A stretch of DNA of 64,000 bases from Adiantum capillus-veneris (taxonomy: Eukaryota; Streptophyta; Polypodiopsida; Polypodiales; Pteridaceae): contig CM043945.1 of NCBI GenBank assembly GCA_014529385.2, forward strand, positions 148,911,241 to 148,975,240, written 5' to 3'. The notes beneath the pieces were generated by a model. It was given only the letters and a program-made list of their open reading frames with translations, made no database searches and was not told the DNA's origin. Both the position numbers and the translations under genes were made by a program. Below are positions 21,742-33,500 of the stretch, in pieces. How positions within the stretch are numbered: position 1 is the first letter of the stretch; each line of letters begins with the position of its first letter.

Positions 21742-24700
21742 GTACCGCCTGTTGTTCTGTACTCGGCGGCGCAAGAGAAGAAGCTTCTCCTCAAACAAGC
21801 CCAACCTCCGATCTTTAAGGGCGAGGGGGCAAATGTGGAGAGAGATGCGGAAGTATGGATGGAAGCCATGGACGATTACTTTGAAGCTGCCGGAACCCAA
21901 CCCGTAAATCAGACCATGCATGCGATGTTCCGCTTGACTGGCGATGCCAAGATATGGTGGAAGCAACATTGCAGAGACCTGGACATTAAAGGATCTTCCC
22001 AATCTTGGGAAGACATCAAAGCTGCGATAATGGGGCGTTATTTACCACCTGCCTATAGGACCTTGAGAATGAATGAATTCTTTTCACTTCGGCAGCTGAA
22101 TTCAACTGTCGAAGAATACTATGCAAAGTTTGTCACTCTTCGGAGATATGATCCTAAGATGACCTTGGAACAACAGGTGGCAAGGTTCTGTCAAGGACTA
22201 ATCGATCCCTTGAACACTCGGCTGGAGGCTCTCAGGGCGTCAACACTACAGGATGCCTTGTTGAGGGCTAAACCTCTAGCTCTCGAAGTACAAAAGGCTA
22301 ATCAGAATAGGAGGAATCATTGGGCAAAGAGGGCAAGGAACACTGCTTGGGACAACAAACCAGCCAACCAAACCTATAACCAGCGCTCTATTGTGGCTAC
22401 CACCACAACCATGGAGTTCCCTGATGTTCGATGCTATGGTTGCGGCGAGCATGGACACTACAGATCCAATTGCCCCAGGAACATTCACGCAACCAACGCC
22501 AATGCCATACCCTTGAATACCTGTGGGCGTGGCCAAGCTAATGGAAGAGGAGGACGCAGAAGAATGAACAGAGGGCGAGGGCGTGGAGCTACCGCCAGAG
22601 TGAATGCCGCAGTAGTACAACCAACTGTGGGTGATGAAGCAGTGGAGAGAGCAACCCTACATGCTGCAATTGACAATCCCAATGGTTGCGAGCAATACGC
22701 AGTCATTCATACGCCAGGATCTCTCAGAGGTGAACAAGTTAACTTCCTTATAGATTGTGGCAATACTCTTTCATTTCTTTCACCCAGATGCATGAGAAAG
22801 CTTAAGCTAGATAAGTATCCGTCAAGCAATCTAGTTGTTGAGTTAGCAAACGGCAAGGAGGTAGTATCTCAACACTGTGCAGGCAAAATTGACTTCGATT
22901 TTGGGGGACACCCAACTTCTGCCCAATTTTGAACCCTACCCTTAGGATTCTTTGATGGGATACTAGGGATGGACTGGTTAAAGCAAAATAAGGCCCATAT
23001 CCATTGTGCACAAGGAAACTTTACATTTACAGATAACTTGGGTAATGAAGCCTTAATTCAGGGGGGAAATGGGAGACCTAGGGCTATTCTAGTTAAGGCC
23101 AGCAGACTCTTGAAGGGACTAAGGAAGGGTCAGCAAATATATGCAGTTAAACTCAATAAGGTGGACCAATCAGATACCTCACTTCGACCAGACTGGCTGA
23201 GGGAGTATGATGACGTATTCCCCGAAGACCTTACGAATCTTCCACCACACAGAGAGGTAGATCATGGGATTGAGACTATCCCTGGGTGTGAACCTATCTC
23301 AAAAAGACCTTATAAAATGTCACTTCCGGAGGCCATCGAACTCAAAGAACAACTTAGGCAACTCATTGAGCAAGGATTCATTCGATCCAGTACTTCTCCT
23401 TGGGGTGCTCCAGTTCTTTTTTAGAAGAAGAAGGATGGGACCTTAAGGCTATGCATAGACTACCGTGGGCTGAATCAGGTAACTGTCAAGAACAAGTATC
23501 CAATTCCAAGGATCGACGAACTCTTGGACAGGCTCCACGGCACCAAAATATTTACAAAGATTGATCTAAGGTCAGGATATTACCAAATCAGGATCAAGGA
23601 ATCAGATATTCCAAAGACAGCTTTCAACACCAGGTATGGACACTACGAATTCACAGTAATGTCTTTTGGTCTAACAAATGCTCCTGCAAGCTTCAATCGA
23701 CTCATGCAGGATATTTTCAAACCTTACCTGGACGACTTTGTCTTGGTTTTCTTTGATGACATTCTAGTCTATTCTAAGAATGAAACAGATCACAAGGAAC
23801 ATGCTCGCAAAGTACTTGATCTCCTTCGAGAACACCAGCTTTACGCTAAAGAGAGCAAGTGCACTTTTTGCTCACCAAAGGTCAGCTATCTTGGATTTGT
23901 CATTTCGGCTGAAGGGATTTCAGTGGACCCAGACAAAGTCAAGGACATCGTTGACTGGCCTCAACCATCCACTGTCAGCGAAGTAAGGGGATCTCTTGGA
24001 ATAACGGGATGGTACAGGATTTTTGTCAAGGATTATGCACGTATTGCTGCACCTTTGACGGAACTCCTGAAGAAAGGAATGAGGATCGATTGGAAGACCG
24101 AGCACGAGTCTAGTTTTGCTAAGCTAAAAGAATTCTTGGTCTCAGCTCCTATTTTAAAGCTTCCAGACTTCCGTAAAGAATTTGAAGTAGCGACAGATGC
24201 TAGTAAGTCTGCTCTAGGCGGAGTTCTTACTCAAGAAGGAAGACCGGTGGCGTATACTTCGCGAAAGCTAAGGGATCATGAGAAGAATTATCCCACTCAT
24301 GATCTGGAACTTTTAGCAGTTATACATGCACTGAAGTTATGGAGACATTATCTTCTTGGACGCAAGTTTCAGTTGGTTACTGACCACAAGAGTTTAAAGT
24401 GGATTTTTACTCAACCCATTCTCAATATGTAACAACGGCGATGGATAGAGCTATTACAGGAATATGACCTTGACATAAGGTATAGACCAGGGAAGGAAAA
24501 TGCAGTGCAGATGGTCTTAGCCGAAAATCGTTTCTCGGAGCTATCTCTATTCCAAATAACCCTATCTGGGATGGAATCAAAGAAGCATCCCTCGAAGATC
24601 CAGAGTACCAACGTATGGCTTCATTAGTCCAGCAGAATAAGATGCCTGAAGCTAAAGATTACTCTCTTATGGGAGGATGTCTTTACTACAGACATAGACT

Positions 24701-25994
24701 CTGTGTACCCAGAGACCCAGCTTTAAAGAAGGCCATTCTATATGAAGCACACGATAGCCCTACATCCGGACACTCAGGCTAGGCTAAAACTCTTCACGCC
24801 GTCAGAAGGAGTTATTTCTGGTCTGGAATGAAAGGAGACATACTTCGCTATGTGAGGCAATTTTTTTGTTGTCAACGGATAAAGGCCGAAAGGATCACAT
24901 TACCAGGGCAACTTCAACCTCTTGACATACCCCAGATGAAGTGGGAATGCATCAGTATGGATTTTGTTACAGGGTTACCTTCTACAGGAGGTTATGATTC
25001 TGTTTTCGTGGTTGTTGACATGCTCACAAAAGTGGCTCATCTAATACCCGTAAAGACAACCTTTACTGCTTCAGATATTAGTCGGGTATTCATCAAGGAG
25101 GATTTCATGCTACATGGTCTACCCAAGTGTATTGTCAGTGATAGAGATGCCAAGTTTACATCAAAATTTTGGACTTCTCTTTTCCAATCTATTGGGTCAC
25201 AATTAGCTTTCAGTACAGCATACCATCCACAAACAGATGGGCAAAATGAAAGAGTTAATCAAGTCATTGAGGACATTCTCAGAGCCTATTGTTCGCAAGA
25301 ACCAAAGAAGTGGTTACAATATCTACCTTTGGTAGAATATGCTTATAACTCTTCCGAACACAGAAGCCTTGGAATGTCACCTTTCAAAGCTCTTTATGGA
25401 TAGGACTGTTTAGCACCACTGAACTTTTCAGATCCAACCATTAGAGTAGAAGCCTCTAGAAAGATGTTAGAAGATATGGAAGCACAGACTAGAGCCATTC
25501 GCCAGGACATTCAGGCAGCTCAAGATAGGTAGAAGCACTATGCAGATAAGAACCGCACAGATAGAACTTTCAAGGAAGGAGATAAGGTTTTTCTCCGAGT
25601 CCGACCTAAGAAAAGCAATTTATCGCTAGGCAGATAAAAGAAGCTAAGCCCAAGGTATTGTGGACCATTTGAGATCGTTAAGGTTGTAAGTGACCAGGCC
25701 TACAAGCTAAAGTTACCTGCAAACTTGAAGGTTCATGATGTATTCCATGTCAGCTTACTCAAACCCTATATTCCCAATCCTGATCAATTCTTGGACTCAG
25801 ATCAAATAGTCATGCCAGCACAAGGAGTTCTCGAGCTCCAACCTGACTATGTACTTGAAACAAGGGAAAGAAAGTTACGCAACAGAACTATCACGGATCA
25901 TCTAGTACAATGGAAGGATTACCCTGAAGAAGATGCAACTTGGGAGGACGAATCGACGCTCTTAAAAGATTACCCAAACTCATTCTTGAGATGA
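21742..25994 (+). pseudogene. Gypsy I gag-pol (Gag, PR, RT, RNase H, INT, chromodomain)
   Basis: The frame from 21742 encodes Gag (ERDAEVWMEAMDDYF, MFRLTGDAKIWWKQH), a CCHC knuckle CYGCGEHGHYRSNC near 22435, and a protease whose D-S/T-G triad reads DCGN (near 22753). Next come RT ([15 protein letters not shown], box FFDD near 23752) and RNase H ([13 protein letters not shown]). A stop at 24430 and a one-base loss near 24505 shift the frame. Integrase has the HHCC module (24750-24890), MDFVTGLP, VSDRDAKFTSKFW and PQTDGQNERVNQ. A GPF segment precedes the chromodomain (VQWKDYPEEDATWE). Stops at 22930, 23422, 24430, 24787, 25401, 25531 and 25636 (approximate) kill it; several fit C-to-T decay. 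Confidence 0.9.
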
Positions 25995-27700
25995 TTCAAT
26001 ACGTGCCTATGAGGCCACACGGACAATCCATGTATAGATATCAGCCTAACATGGCCCCAGCTCAAAGACCATCGATGGGTATGGAAAGACCTCAACCTGT
26101 GCTAGGTCAATAACCTCCATATGTGGAACATAATGTAGTGTCTGTAAAGTACATGTATCCAGACGGAGTCATAGATGAACAAGCACTAGTGCCTGTTACA
26201 CCCTATGCTGAGCCTAGTCCATCTACAATAATGGTAGAAGGAGATTAGTATAATTCACATCTACCACCAATGGAAGATTCTGTGACTTATGCTCCATCAA
26301 AGCTTGCACCAATGTACTATGTGGCTAATCAAGGTATCATACCTCCTATGGTAAGACCCATGATTAAGCCAAGAATTGGAAACTGTCATAACTGTGGTGC
26401 AAATGATCATTGGAAAAAGCCTGACAAGAACCTCAAGCCAGTTGAAGCTTATTGCATACAATGTTGCAAAAAGGGAGGACACTTCCCGGAAGATTGTCCA
26501 AAAAATCCTTTAAACAAGTGTAAAACAGTAGTGAATGTAGTCCAAGTGATACCTAGTAGCTTATCTGAAAGTGAACCGGTTGTTCCAATCAAGGTAATCA
26601 CCAGAGCCCAGACTAAGAAAAAGAAACATAACTCCTCTGATGATTCAAAAAATACAAAAATTTCCTCTCAAAAGATCGAAGCAGAAACAAAAGTTATGAG
26701 ATGAGAAAACAGAAACAAAGGGCTGAAATTGAGGAGAAAGCAAAGAAGCTATTCCAGGAGAAACTAGAAGCAAAATCAAGGAAACCATCATGAAATCTGG
26801 AGGATCAATTTTGGTTGACAAAATTTTTGAGCCTATTAATGCAGCCTCGGAAGCCTACCAAGCGTGACTTGAAGCAGGCCAAAACATGAAAAACAAATGG
26901 AAACTATCCTTCTCCATACATGGAAGCAGCTAAGCTTGAAGCTTATCAAAATCTGGTAAGAATCAAGTAAGAGTTGTTGGAAAAACAAAAACCCAAGCTC
27001 GAAAGTATGGCAAAACTTGGGAAGCTTGTGGTAAGAGACAATAAAGAAAAATCTGAAGTGGTGGTAGAACCCCACCTTGAAACAAAAGAGCCAGAACTTA
27101 TAGCCGAACAGCGAAGATGCCTTAGACGGAATTCCATTCGTAGAAGAAGACTGGCCAAGACACTTATGGAAAAAAGTTAGAGAGATCAATGATGGGAGCC
27201 TAACTCTGAACTCAGCTCCTATAGAGGACAATCTACCTCCTATGTGGTTCGACAATCTACCTCCTAATATGGACATGTATGTACAATTCTTGTATGGGGA
27301 TTGCGGATCTAAAGCTTCAGGGATGTCTAAACCATTGACCTTGGAAATACTATCCTCTTACTTGGGAGATAACGAGGATGAATCCATAGTGTGTAAGACC
27401 ACTCAAGTAAAAAGAGCGAAACAAACCCTAGAAGTAGACAACATCCATTCAATCGTGTCTACACCTACCCAATGCACTCTTACTTTGGGGAAAATTGAAA
27501 ATCAAGCCATATCTATGGAATGAACTACAGAAAACCCTAGAGAAGGTGGGAATAACGGGGCTAATCGCAAAAAATTTGTGAAAATTGAAACACAAAATGG
27601 ACAACAAAGAGATTCGATATGTTCCAATGAACAAAGTTGGAGAATACTACGAAGGGGAAGAAGGGAACACAACCCTTCTAGTGAAATATAATGACATAGA
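25995..27700 (+). pseudogene. Gypsy H gag, copy 2
   Basis: Starts at or just before the I pol stop with a Pro/Met-rich H Gag segment absent from copy 1. From about 26171 it repeats 16613-18145 almost base for base: the same knuckles (26400-26510), linkers, internal stops and the pre-protease strand. Differences are few; for example the first knuckle region reads WKKP rather than WKNP, and a TAA interrupts copy 2 near 26969. It ends with ATAGA and the second I LTR. Its presence both before and after I implies a segmental duplication. Confidence 0.85.
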
Positions 27701-28202
27701 TGTAAGGTCTCTGACCCGATCACAAGAGCACCCTTGTACCACGAAATGAATATAATGAAATAAGTTACTATTTTTAGCAGTTTTCCAGATTCCGTCAGTG
27801 CCATGATGTTTAGAATGTTATAAAGCTTCTAAATGTGAATTAAAATAATTTTTGTGAAAAATTTCTAAAAATAGTAAGTTTTTGGTCACCCGACCCGTCC
27901 AGTCTCGACCGTCTCGAAAATCTGCACCCGTACCCCGAATTTGAAAAAAATGCATTTTCGGACCCCGGGGGGGGCTGCTAAATATGGCAGGTACTCAGAC
28001 CCGTACGTCTTAGTTAGAGCTTAGTATAGCATATGGCCCGTTTTAGCCTAAAACCAATTTTTCACAAAATTGTCCGGGAGGCACCGGGGGCCCGAGGCTG
28101 TGTGGGAACAAGTCCCAGCCCACTCCAGACCTGCTTTAGCAGCTAGGGGGCGCCCTCTTGCTTTGTGGGAGTCTTGGGGAAGCTGCCAAGCCTGCAACTC
28201 AG

Positions 28203-28416
28203 TGTGAGAGTCAGTTTACTGAGCCAACTGGACACTTGGTGGGTAGGCAACTGGACTTGCCATGCAAGGACTGAGTGCTCATCCAGATGCAATTAGCAAC
28301 ACAAATCGATGTGAGAGTCAGTTTACTGAGCCAACTGGACACTTGGTGGGTAGGCAACTGGACTTGCCATGCAAGGACTGAGTGCTCATCCAGATGCAAT
28401 TAGCAACACAAATCGA
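28203..28416. repeat. 107-bp tandem duplication in second I LTR
   Basis: 28203-28309 and 28310-28416 are adjacent copies starting TGTGAGAGTCAGTTTACTGA. The first LTR has one copy, so the duplication arose after the two LTRs separated. Confidence 0.92.
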
Positions 28417-28448
28417 TTTTCAGCCTGTAGGAGCCTATTTAAAGGCCT

Positions 28449-28479
<31 letters not shown>

Positions 28480-29355
28480 GATATGCTCACACACACACAT
28501 TGCATACTCACACACCTACACATTGGGAAGGTGCTGCCGACACACACACAACTTTTGAAGAAGAAGCAAGGAGGGAGGTGCTGCCAAAATTCCCATCTCG
28601 AGGATTCATTGCATCAGAAATTTAAGAGGATTCTCAGCCCCTAATCACGGTAATTATGGTTTAATTACTGCTTTTCTTAATCTCATCATTACCCACTCAT
28701 AATTCTTGTCTACTATGCCTACTTTTAGCTATAATTCTCTATAGCTGCTCTCTAAGTTTTCATAGCTATACTTCATTACATAATTATCATTCATTTAGTT
28801 AATTTATTCATCCATTCATCATCCTTCATCAAGGATTAATGCATGATTAGGAAAGATTCTCTCTCTAGGCGGTATAGTCAATAAATTGTCAGCTAGTAAT
28901 AGTGTAGATTTGTCAGAATTCAATCTTTCACTACTCAATAGAGTTGTAATTAAATTATACTTAATCTTCTCCCACATTAGATGCGATTAAGGCTGAAAAT
29001 TAATCCGTCATTAGTCCAATAAGAAGAAGGTTTTTCCATCACACATGCCTGCGGTCACTCTGCACCTTCATATTGCTCTAGGAAAATGAATGAGCTTGCT
29101 TACTTCATATCTTTCATGAATCAATTAGAGAAACTCTGAATTTCTTAACCATCTAAGCCAAGTAATTAACCTTAGAGTCGTTTCCCATAGGGTGGATACA
29201 GAATTACCCTTAAATTTGCTAGGGCAAAAAGGGAAAAATCTAACCTCGTGCATAAGGAGGAGTCTTTAATAAATCTAATCTGCCGATTGGTTTGTCATGT
29301 TACTCTCGGACCTTAGCTCTTTTTTTTCAAGTCTATCATTTAAGTAGTGAGAAAA

Positions 29356-29496
29356 ATGGCCCCGGTTAAGAGAACTCGCTTCGGTGGAGCCCACGACCGC
29401 GAGGCGGGAACAAGCAATGTCAACGGAAAAGGAAAGGCTCCCATGGACGAGCAAATATCGGCCATCTCACGGGCTATTGACGAAGAAATGGAAGAG
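29356..29496 (+). CDS. Second copy of LTR exon 1 (I family)
   Basis: Same 47-codon frame and GAG/GTAGGT donor as 19688-19828. In a 3' or solo LTR such an exon could splice onto flanking DNA. No suitable phase-0 target was checked beyond H protease. Confidence 0.5.
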
Positions 29497-30579
29497 GTAG
29501 GTCCCAATTTCTATTCAAGTTGTTTAATTAACATTGCATACGATTAGTTAGGAATGAACATATCCCCGAACATGTTGGAGAAATCCGACAGAAACCTCGG
29601 CATTGAATGCATAGTACATTAAGTTCTAAAGTAGGAAGGTAATGTTGATGGGTATGCTGTTTACAATAGGAAAGAATGTCTGCTAGGGAAAATTTAGCTC
29701 GACATGTTCATTTTATTTCCAATGTTGAATCAATCCTGACCCCCCTACTGATCACAGGGGGCAGAGTTCCTCGTTAGGGCTCTTGAATCCACGACTTGCT
29801 TTTTATGCGGTGGATACCCACGACTTGCTTTCTATACGGTGGGAACCCACGTCTTGCTTTCTATGCGGTGGGAGTGTCCATGACGTGCTTTCTATGCGGT
29901 GGACATACCTAGTTGTATGGGCAGCTAGGCGACAACGGGAGGAGTGAACTCTCACTGGAGGGGGGATGTTGTACCTCCAGAACATTGGAACTTTTATGAA
30001 TAAGTTTGAGTAGAATTTTTACTAGAATTCTGTCTTGGTGTTGTTTGCAATACTGGTTGAAGGGCTGTTTTAACGAACCATGTGATTCGGAATTAAACAA
30101 GGAATATCTATGTTGAACAACCTTCGTGGTAGTAATTAGGTCACACGAGGAAGTGTGAGTGTGGGGGTGGAAAGTGGGGGCTTGGCTCGGGTTGCCAATG
30201 CCTACAAGATGGGTGGTTCCGATTGGTCGGGAACTCTCTGTCCCCATAGTGCTTACTCGATATTAGTATTACTCATTGCCCCTAGAGCGGAGAATCCTCG
30301 AGAGTACGTGCCTCTAAAACATGGGGAAAAAGGCACTCGGGGTTTCTCTCCTCTTGGAAGGTGGGTCTTAGGATCGTTAGATAGTTAACTACGCTTCCCC
30401 TGCGAAGTGGAGCTAGATCTCGTTGCTAGTAGGCTCGAACGCGACTCACTTTGTGATGAGAGATCGTCCGCTAGTTGAACCCTGAACCATTTTGTTTGTT
30501 TCCGCTATAGATCTAGTGGCCACCAGGTTTACCATCAGATCCGTTGTTTGATACGACGGGGTGGGGACCTCACAATAGA

Positions 30580-33500
30580 AACCATGGCAATATTGGATAG
30601 TGGGGCAGGCATAGCCATAGCCACGAAAGCAGTATAGAAATCCTGGGGACAACCAGCCATTAGACAAACTCGAATGAAATTGCAATTGGTTGAGATGGAC
30701 ACATTGGAAGACCATTAGGACTGCTTGAAAAATTGATAGTTAATTCCTGTGGGAAAGAATATCAACACACTTTTGCCATAGTAGAATTTGAAAAGAAACT
30801 CAATTACAAAATCATATTGGGAAGATCTTTCATGAGACAAGTACAACTCATCCAAGATTGGGGAAACAATCATCTGTACTTGAAGCAAGTGGGATCAATA
30901 ACAAGGGTTAATCTTAAAGATCATACTTATAGAGATTTCATGAAAACCCCCATACAAGAGTTTGATTCAGTCTCTTTGACTGAAACTAAGCTTCCATCTT
31001 GGTTGAACAAAGACACTCCTATTTGGATGTGTGGAGCTTTAGAAAATGGGAGCTTAAAACAAGAAGAATGTATCTTAGAAAGGGATTGCACAGACGAAGC
31101 TTATGTACCTGAACCCTTTCCAAAGCATTTGTTTGAGCCATTTGAGTGGACTCAAATTTTAGCGACAATGGATGTATATGTGGATACATCTATGCCTATT
31201 CAATTTTGCAATGAGAACGGCTATGATATAATTCCCATACAAATGAACTCAACCCTCTAGATTGAAAACAAAATTGAGGAACCCAAGGACTTGATGAAAG
31301 CTCAACAACTCTTTTCAGACCTCTACTATGATGCAACAGATGAGTTAGAAGAACACTCAGCTACCTCAGATGATTCGGGGTCGGGAAAAGAACGTGTGAG
31401 AGCTAAGCTACTCATGAAAGGAGAGGAGGAAAAGTTTTTTGACTTTCCTAACTAGAAACCAAGAGAAATGGTATAGACAAAAAAGAAACACTAGAAATTT
31501 GAAAGCTAGACCTATGCCATCAGTCTCTAGTAGAACACAGTTCGTGATGTAGATAGATGCACATGATTGTGTCAAGGACAAAATCACTGGCAGATATCCT
31601 TCAAAGGAAAATCGAAAAATCTCAAAAACGTCAAGAAAAACGAGAAAGGAAACTTAAGCAAAACCTAAAAATGAGGACAAGGATTCAACCATGACAAGAT
31701 TCGAACGAAAAAAGAAATATCAAGAGTTGAAAAAAGCTCTAAAGGAGATATATACAACTGAAATGGAAACCACTAAAGAAGAGGGTAAAGATGTAATAAG
31801 TGTTCCATCCCATTACAAGAAATATACTCTCCAAGATCGAAAAATCAAAGTTGAGCAACCTGTCAAGGAACTATGAAAACAGGGTGAGTCCTATAAAGGA
31901 CTTGAAAACGCAAAAAAGATAGATTTGGCCGAACCAGGAGAAGAGCCTAGACCAGCCTACATTGCAAATGACCTTATGGAAGAAGAAGAAGGACTTTTGT
32001 TAAGCTTACTGAAAGAATACCGAGATATCTTTTCTTGGTCTTACAAGGATCTCAAGGTTGTTGATCCAGAAATCTGTCAACATACCATACCCATGAGAGA
32101 TGATGCAAAACCAAGTAGACAAAGGCCATTCACATACAATGAAACATTTTCTAGGAAGATCAAGGAAGAGATTGAAAAGCTAAGGCTGAATTCATTTATG
32201 AAATTGAACACACAGATTGGGTGTCCCAATTGTGGTAGTACCCAAGAAAAACGAAAAATTATGAATGTGTGTCAACCTCAAGAAAGTGAATGCAGCTACC
32301 ATTAGAGACAACTTCCTCTTCCAATCACTGAGCATGTTTTAGAACGAGTTGCAGGTAAAGAAGCTTACATCTTTTTAGATCGATTTTCGGGATACAATCA
32401 ACTTTTGGTTGACCCCAAGGACCAGCATAAAACTGCTTTTGCAACGGAATGGGATATTTTTGCCTATCGGGTTATGCCTTTTGGGTTAACTAATGCTCCT
32501 GTCACCTTTCAAAGATTGATGAGCCATGCTTTTAAGGAATATCTTAGGAAATTCCTGGAAGTATATATGGATTATCTATGCGTACATTTATCAATCCGAG
32601 CTGATTATTTTGAACACCTCAAAAAGGTATTCGGAAAATGTAGACTTTATAGGATTTGCTTAAATCCTAAGAAGTGCACATTCATGGGAAGACAAGGAAA
32701 AATTCTGGGATATATAGTCACCGTATAGTGTCTAAAAATGGCATGCCTACTAATATGGACAAAATTTATGTTATTGCTAATTTGCCTAGACCGACAACAG
32801 TCAAGGGGGTTCAAGCCTTCATGGAGCATTGTGGATATTATAGATGGTTCATTTATATGTACGTTATAATTGTAAAACCCATGTATAGCTTGATTACACA
32901 CTTTGAATGGACTAAGGCATGTGAAGAATCCTTCATGAAGCTTAAGCAAGCTCTCACTTCAGCTCCAATATTGAAAGCACCAGATTGGAATAAGATATTC
33001 CACATACATGTAGATGCTTCCAATTTTTCCATCGGGTGTATACTAGCTCAACCAGAAGACTGAAAATTTGATTTTCCAATCTCTTATACTAGCCGACAGT
33101 TGAATATGACAGAAAAAATTATACCACCACCGAAAGGGAAGGACCAGGAATGATCTATGTCATAAAACAGTATAGACATTACCTATTAGCAAACAAATTT
33201 GTGTTCTTTGTGGACCACCAAGCCTTATTGTACTTGGTCAACAAGCCATGCAGCACAGAAAGAATAGTGAGATGGTTCATCATTCTTTTGAGATTTGATT
33301 TCACTGTAGTTGTGAAAAAGGACACTACTCATCAAAGAGTAGATCATTTATCTAGGATTGTTTCAGGGGAACCACCTAAAGGATTAGACGATGATCTACC
33401 AGATGCCTATCTATTCTCCGTGTGGAAATGATACCTCGATGGTCAAAAATTATGGTATCATTGATGACCATAGCTCAAGTGGATTCGCAAATGCCACTAC

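Larger units (their letters stand above)
18146..25994 (+). mobile_element. Ty3/gypsy chromovirus-like element I (5' LTR and internal region)
   Basis: 5' LTR, primer site, leader ORF, then gag-protease-RT-RNase H-integrase-chromodomain in the usual gypsy order. The internal sequence stops at the pol stop codon at 25994 with no purine tract or adjoining LTR. H-type gag sequence follows instead, then a second I LTR. Coding is damaged by about seven stops and one frameshift. The chromodomain and LTR size point to a chromovirus (Tekay/Del-like or related); the clade is not certain. Confidence 0.88.
27701..30574 (+). repeat. Second LTR of I (2.87 kb), flanked by ATAGA on both sides
   Basis: Starts TGTAAGGTCTCTG and ends GGGACCTCACA. 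It is nearly identical to 18146-20906 apart from a 107-bp tandem duplication and longer CA repeats. It is flanked by ATAGA on both sides, as a solo LTR would be, and followed directly by H protease sequence. Confidence 0.92.
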
